From: Carex sylvatica
Taxonomy: Eukaryota; Streptophyta; Magnoliopsida; Poales; Cyperaceae
Assembly (NCBI GenBank): GCA_964058845.1
Contig: CAXKVR010000084.1
Coordinates: 1 to 22,702, forward strand
Direction: 5' to 3'
Length of the DNA stretch: 22,702 nt
Made by a program: the position numbers and the translations under genes. The notes below the pieces were generated by a model. The model saw nothing but the letters and a program-made list of their open reading frames with translations, did no database searches and had not been told where the DNA came from. Shown here one piece after another: positions 19,951 to 22,702 of this stretch (position 1 is the stretch's first letter; the number at the start of each line of letters is the position of its first letter).

Positions 19951-19954
<4 letters not shown>
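18728..19954 (+). mobile_element. Probable LTR (solo or truncated) of a plant LTR retrotransposon
   Basis: The stretch opens with TGTTGGTCCC, an LTR-like start, followed by ACACCTAGAGGGGAGTGAAT. It has a strong TATA box, TATATAAAG (19325-19333), about 600 bp in, and an AATAAA signal at 19849-19854. It is about 1.2 kb and non-coding. A promoter and a downstream poly(A) signal in this order fit an LTR. No matching second LTR, coding domain or 5-bp duplication is seen. The right end is obscured by a (TA)n tract. The class, possibly Ty1/copia, is a guess. Confidence 0.45.
19550..19680. repeat. Repeated ACGGTCC/GGACCGT palindromes within the LTR-like region
   Basis: AACGGTCCATGACCGTT (19550-19566), CACGGTCC, TACGGTC and GGACCGTTATAACGGT recur within 130 bp and can form small hairpins. 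The minus-strand LTR-like segment near 10.6 kb has a comparable CGTACGG/CCGTATG block. Confidence 0.55.

Positions 19955-20017
<63 letters not shown>
19955..20017. repeat. Compound microsatellite (TA)n(GA)n
   Basis: About 19 TA units are followed by about 13 GA units, ending at the left edge of the first 415-bp MITE. The same TA-then-GA order precedes the 13.8-kb family member. Confidence 0.9.
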
Positions 20018-20432
20018 TGACTAATATGCTTTCGGTAGCATATGGGCCGAAGTGCTACCGGTCCAAATTTAAAATTTTAAAATTCAAAAAGTCAATATGA
20101 ACCGTTAGCTGTGATCTCTATATTGAAATGTACTTGGAGAACAAATTTTATATTTTTTTGAATTTTTTTACTATTTATTAAGCCACTTTGAAAATTGCTG
20201 ATCCAACGGTTGCTTAACAAAACAGTAAAATCAGAAGCCACCGTTGGATCAACGATTTTCAAAGTGACTTAATAAATAGTAAAAAAATTCAGAAAAATAT
20301 AAAATTTGGTCTCCAAGCACATTTCAATATAGAGATCACATCTAACAGTTCAGATCGACTTTTTGGATTTTAAAATTTCAAATTTGGACCGGTAGCACTT
20401 CGGCCCATGTGCTACCGAAAGCATATTAGTCA
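20018..20432. mobile_element. Foldback MITE copy 1, 415 bp
   Basis: The left end TGACTAATATGC and right end GCATATTAGTCA are exact complements, and the two halves pair over nearly the whole length with a short centre near 20215-20250 (AACGGT...ACCGTT). Each end carries a local hairpin CGGTAGCA, 12-nt loop, TGCTACCG with perfect 8-bp stems. It is bounded by TA/GA and TA tracts, recalling microsatellite-targeting elements such as rice Micron. It is non-coding. A transcript would form a long hairpin. Confidence 0.9.
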
Positions 20433-20450
20433 ATATATATATATATATAG

Positions 20451-20865
20451 TGACTAATATGCATTCGTATGCATATGGGCCGAAATACATACGGTTCAAA
20501 TTTGAAATTTTAAAATTCAAAAGGTCGATCTGTACCGTTCATCTTGTTCTCCATATTAATATGTGTTTGGATACCAAATTTTACATTTTTTTGAATTTTT
20601 TTACTATTTATTAAGCCACTTTGAAAATTGTTGATCCAACGGTGGCTGCACAAAACGGTAAAATCAGCAGCCACCGTTGGATCAACAATTTTTAAAGTGG
20701 CTTAATAAATAGTAAAAAAATTCAGAAAACTGTAAAATTTGTTATCCAAACACATATTAATATGGAGAACAAGATGAACGGTTCAGATCGACTTTTTTGA
20801 TTTTAAAATTTCAAATTTGAACCGTATATATTTCGATCCATATACATACGAATGCATATTAGTCA
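20451..20865. mobile_element. Foldback MITE copy 2, 415 bp, same family
   Basis: It has the same terminal TGACTAATATGC and the same length as copy 1, and lies head to tail with it after an 18-bp AT tract. The core arms are related, but its arms carry CATCTTGTTCTCCATATTAA where copy 1 has TGTGATCTCTATATTGAA. The terminal hairpins have stems CGTATG(C/T)A against TACATACG (7 of 8 pairs) with the same kind of 12-nt loop. It is non-coding. Confidence 0.9.
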
Positions 20866-21532
20866 CTCTATATATATATATATAAAAAGAAGTATAAATA
20901 TACCTGGAATACAATAAGCAATGCAATTATCACTCCTCCATATTCAAATATTAAATTTTACTTGTTGAAATATAAACATATATGCATACTCTTACTAGTT
21001 TTATTCAAATCAACAAAAATTTCTCATTTCGTCATGTGGTCTCTGAATATTAATAAATGCTACTTAAATAAATAACATGCAAGTTGCAACCTCGAATATT
21101 TCGATTATATAATATAAACTAATTATTTTTTAAAATAATTTCAGATTTCTAGAGTAAAAATAATTAAGAACATAGATAATATCTTCCGTTTGGAAGTATA
21201 TGGCTCTAAATCATTTAGAAAGATTTATCGTAAAAATTTAGAGTAAAAAAGCTTGAGTTCGTCTTTATTTAAAAAAATTAGAAACCTTCAATTACTTTTT
21301 AAAATTTTAGGAACTACTTTTGATGCGGTTTTTAGCAATGATGATTAATTTGGCATAAATAGTGAACTTCTTTGTTCGATCAAAAAGTTTTGCATGCGAC
21401 AAATTTGAAAATGAGTCGAAATTTCTATTTATACCATTTCTTGAAAAAAAAAATTAAAAAATCTTCATTTTCAAACTTTTTTATTTTTATCACAGTCGCA
21501 CTTTGCGAATGTAGTCCTATTTACTAAGGAAC

Positions 21533-21757
21533 ACACTATGCGGATGCAGTCTCAGATATAAGTCCGCACTGACATAGTGTGGTCCCATTATTATTTTTGA
21601 AATATAATAAATTTTGAAAACTTTGAAAGAATTGCATCCTTAGAGATGTGTCAAATTTTTTGCCAAACTTTGAAATCGTGTAAGAAAAACAAAAAAAAAA
21701 GAGGGCGCACTATGCAAATGCGGACTCATATTTGGAGCCACATCCGCATAGTGCGGC
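21533..21757. repeat. Pair of hairpins sharing the word CACTATGCGGATG
   Basis: The left hairpin has ACACTATG (21533-21540) pairing with CATAGTGT (21573-21580). The right hairpin has CGCACTATGCAAATGCGGA pairing with TCCGCATAGTGCG (about 21716-21756). Related CGCACTTTGCGAATG lies further left (21498-). The right side pairs with the left, suggesting a decayed inverted-repeat element whose borders I cannot set. Confidence 0.5.
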
Positions 21758-22579
21758 CGTGGTAGAAATATAATTTCTCAAAAATGAAAGTTTATTTATT
21801 TATTTATTTTGAAGAAATGATAGATTTTAAAAAATTCGAAAAAAATGAGAACTCTGCAGAGTAATATGAAAGACTTGTATAATTTCAAACATTACAAGGC
21901 TAACAACTTCATAATCAGAGATGAATTGAGGTTCAAATTATGAGAATGAGGATCAATTGACTCTATTTATTTGTAAAATTTATAAAATTTTAAAAATTTA
22001 GAGTGAAATATTATGGTTATGTAAAATTGATCTTCTATTCACGTGTTAAATTTTTATATAATTAATTTCATATTCACACTTAATCTCAATAATTTAAAAA
22101 TCCGACTCTGCTTCTATTTATATAGTATAGACTTTTGAACACTGGCATTGAAAAATTTTAACTTGTAAGGAATGCATTTGAGGAAATAAAATAAATCTAC
22201 AAGTATGAGACAAGCGAATGATGGAAATATATGCACGCATCTAGAACTTACGTGAATGGATATGTATACATGTGTGGATCTCTGGATCTACATTGAATCG
22301 TAAGGGTGTTCAACTATATCTATAATTTAAAAAAAAAAAATTATGTATATTAAATTATAATTGATTTTTTTTTTTAATGTTCTTATATGATTTAGTTGTT
22401 CTAGTCAAATATCAACTATTTACTTGCATCTTGAGTTTTACTTTATAGTTGTAATGATTTGAATTCAAATAAAATTTATTACATATTGTGTTCTTCCTTT
22501 CTCTTTCTTCTGTTAAAATTTTCTTGTTCCATTCCTGAAGACGTGTTAATTTAGTCTGAATTTCTAAGCTTATAATAAC

Positions 22580-22607
22580 ATGTGTTCATAATTAATTATG
22601 AACACAT
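22580..22607. repeat. Perfect 28-bp palindrome
   Basis: ATGTGTTCATAATT is followed immediately by its exact complement with no loop. It could form a cruciform. No gene lies next to it. Confidence 0.85.
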
Positions 22608-22702
22608 ACGTTTAAGAAGCATGCATGGTTCGGTCATAATTGCTTTTAATATTCATGCTTTCAGTTTTAACTTAATTTTTTTTAATTCATACACTCAAGA
22701 AT

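Larger units (their letters stand above)
20866..22702. other. Long AT-rich stretch without a recognised gene
   Basis: No ORF of note, RNA gene or larger element is visible. It contains TA tracts near 20870, the hairpin pair at 21533-21757 and a perfect palindrome at 22580-22607, both listed separately. Confidence 0.6.

Overview
This is a window of nuclear DNA from a flowering plant. It is AT-rich and mostly mobile-element sequence, with one convincing host gene. The plant assignment rests on a plant-type L1 LINE with a DUF4283-like/CCHC ORF1 and a C-terminal RNase H, abundant MITEs, LTR fragments of plant type, and a DUF4228/PADRE family gene. I cannot name the species.

Layout. 55-613 is a short non-autonomous hAT-like element with an 8-bp target duplication. 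1297-2114 is a Mutator-like MITE with long terminal inverted repeats and a 9-bp duplication. 2401-2670 and 2826-2966 are two smaller inverted-repeat elements. About 3106-10290 (minus strand) is an old, near full-length L1-type LINE. Its poly(A) is at 3106-3114. ORF2 (endonuclease, reverse transcriptase, zf-RVT, RNase H) runs 7578 to 3461 and ORF1 (DUF4283-like plus CCHC knuckle) runs 8777 to 7575. A second gag-like reading frame lies upstream at 10254 to 9124. All of these frames carry stop codons, and ORF2 also has two frameshifts. About 10304-11165 resembles a minus-strand LTR piece. 11575-11935 is a young 5'-truncated LINE on the plus strand with a perfect 22-bp target duplication, followed by a 166-bp tandem duplication (11961-12292).

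12603-13011 is a foldback MITE with hairpins near its ends. 13568-14341 is a hAT-like MITE with a perfect 8-bp duplication; another foldback MITE (about 13803-14230) is nested in it. 15018-15416 (minus strand) is the host gene, a 132-residue DUF4228/PADRE protein starting MGNC, with a candidate TATA box and TTGAC elements upstream. 16143-16685 and 16721-16900 are inverted-repeat elements. About 17230-18400 is a non-coding element made of one inverted and two direct modules studded with the motif AAGTATTTATACCT. About 18728-19954 looks like a plus-strand LTR with TATA box and AATAAA signal. 20018-20432 and 20451-20865 are two head-to-tail 415-bp foldback MITEs set in (TA)n/(GA)n tracts. From 20866 to the end I see only AT-rich DNA with small palindromes.

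The most interesting signal is the foldback MITE family at 13.8, 18.6, 20.0 and 20.45 kb. The members share core arms, but their terminal hairpins differ by paired, compensatory changes. The 13.8-kb copy also appears to join arms of two different subtypes.
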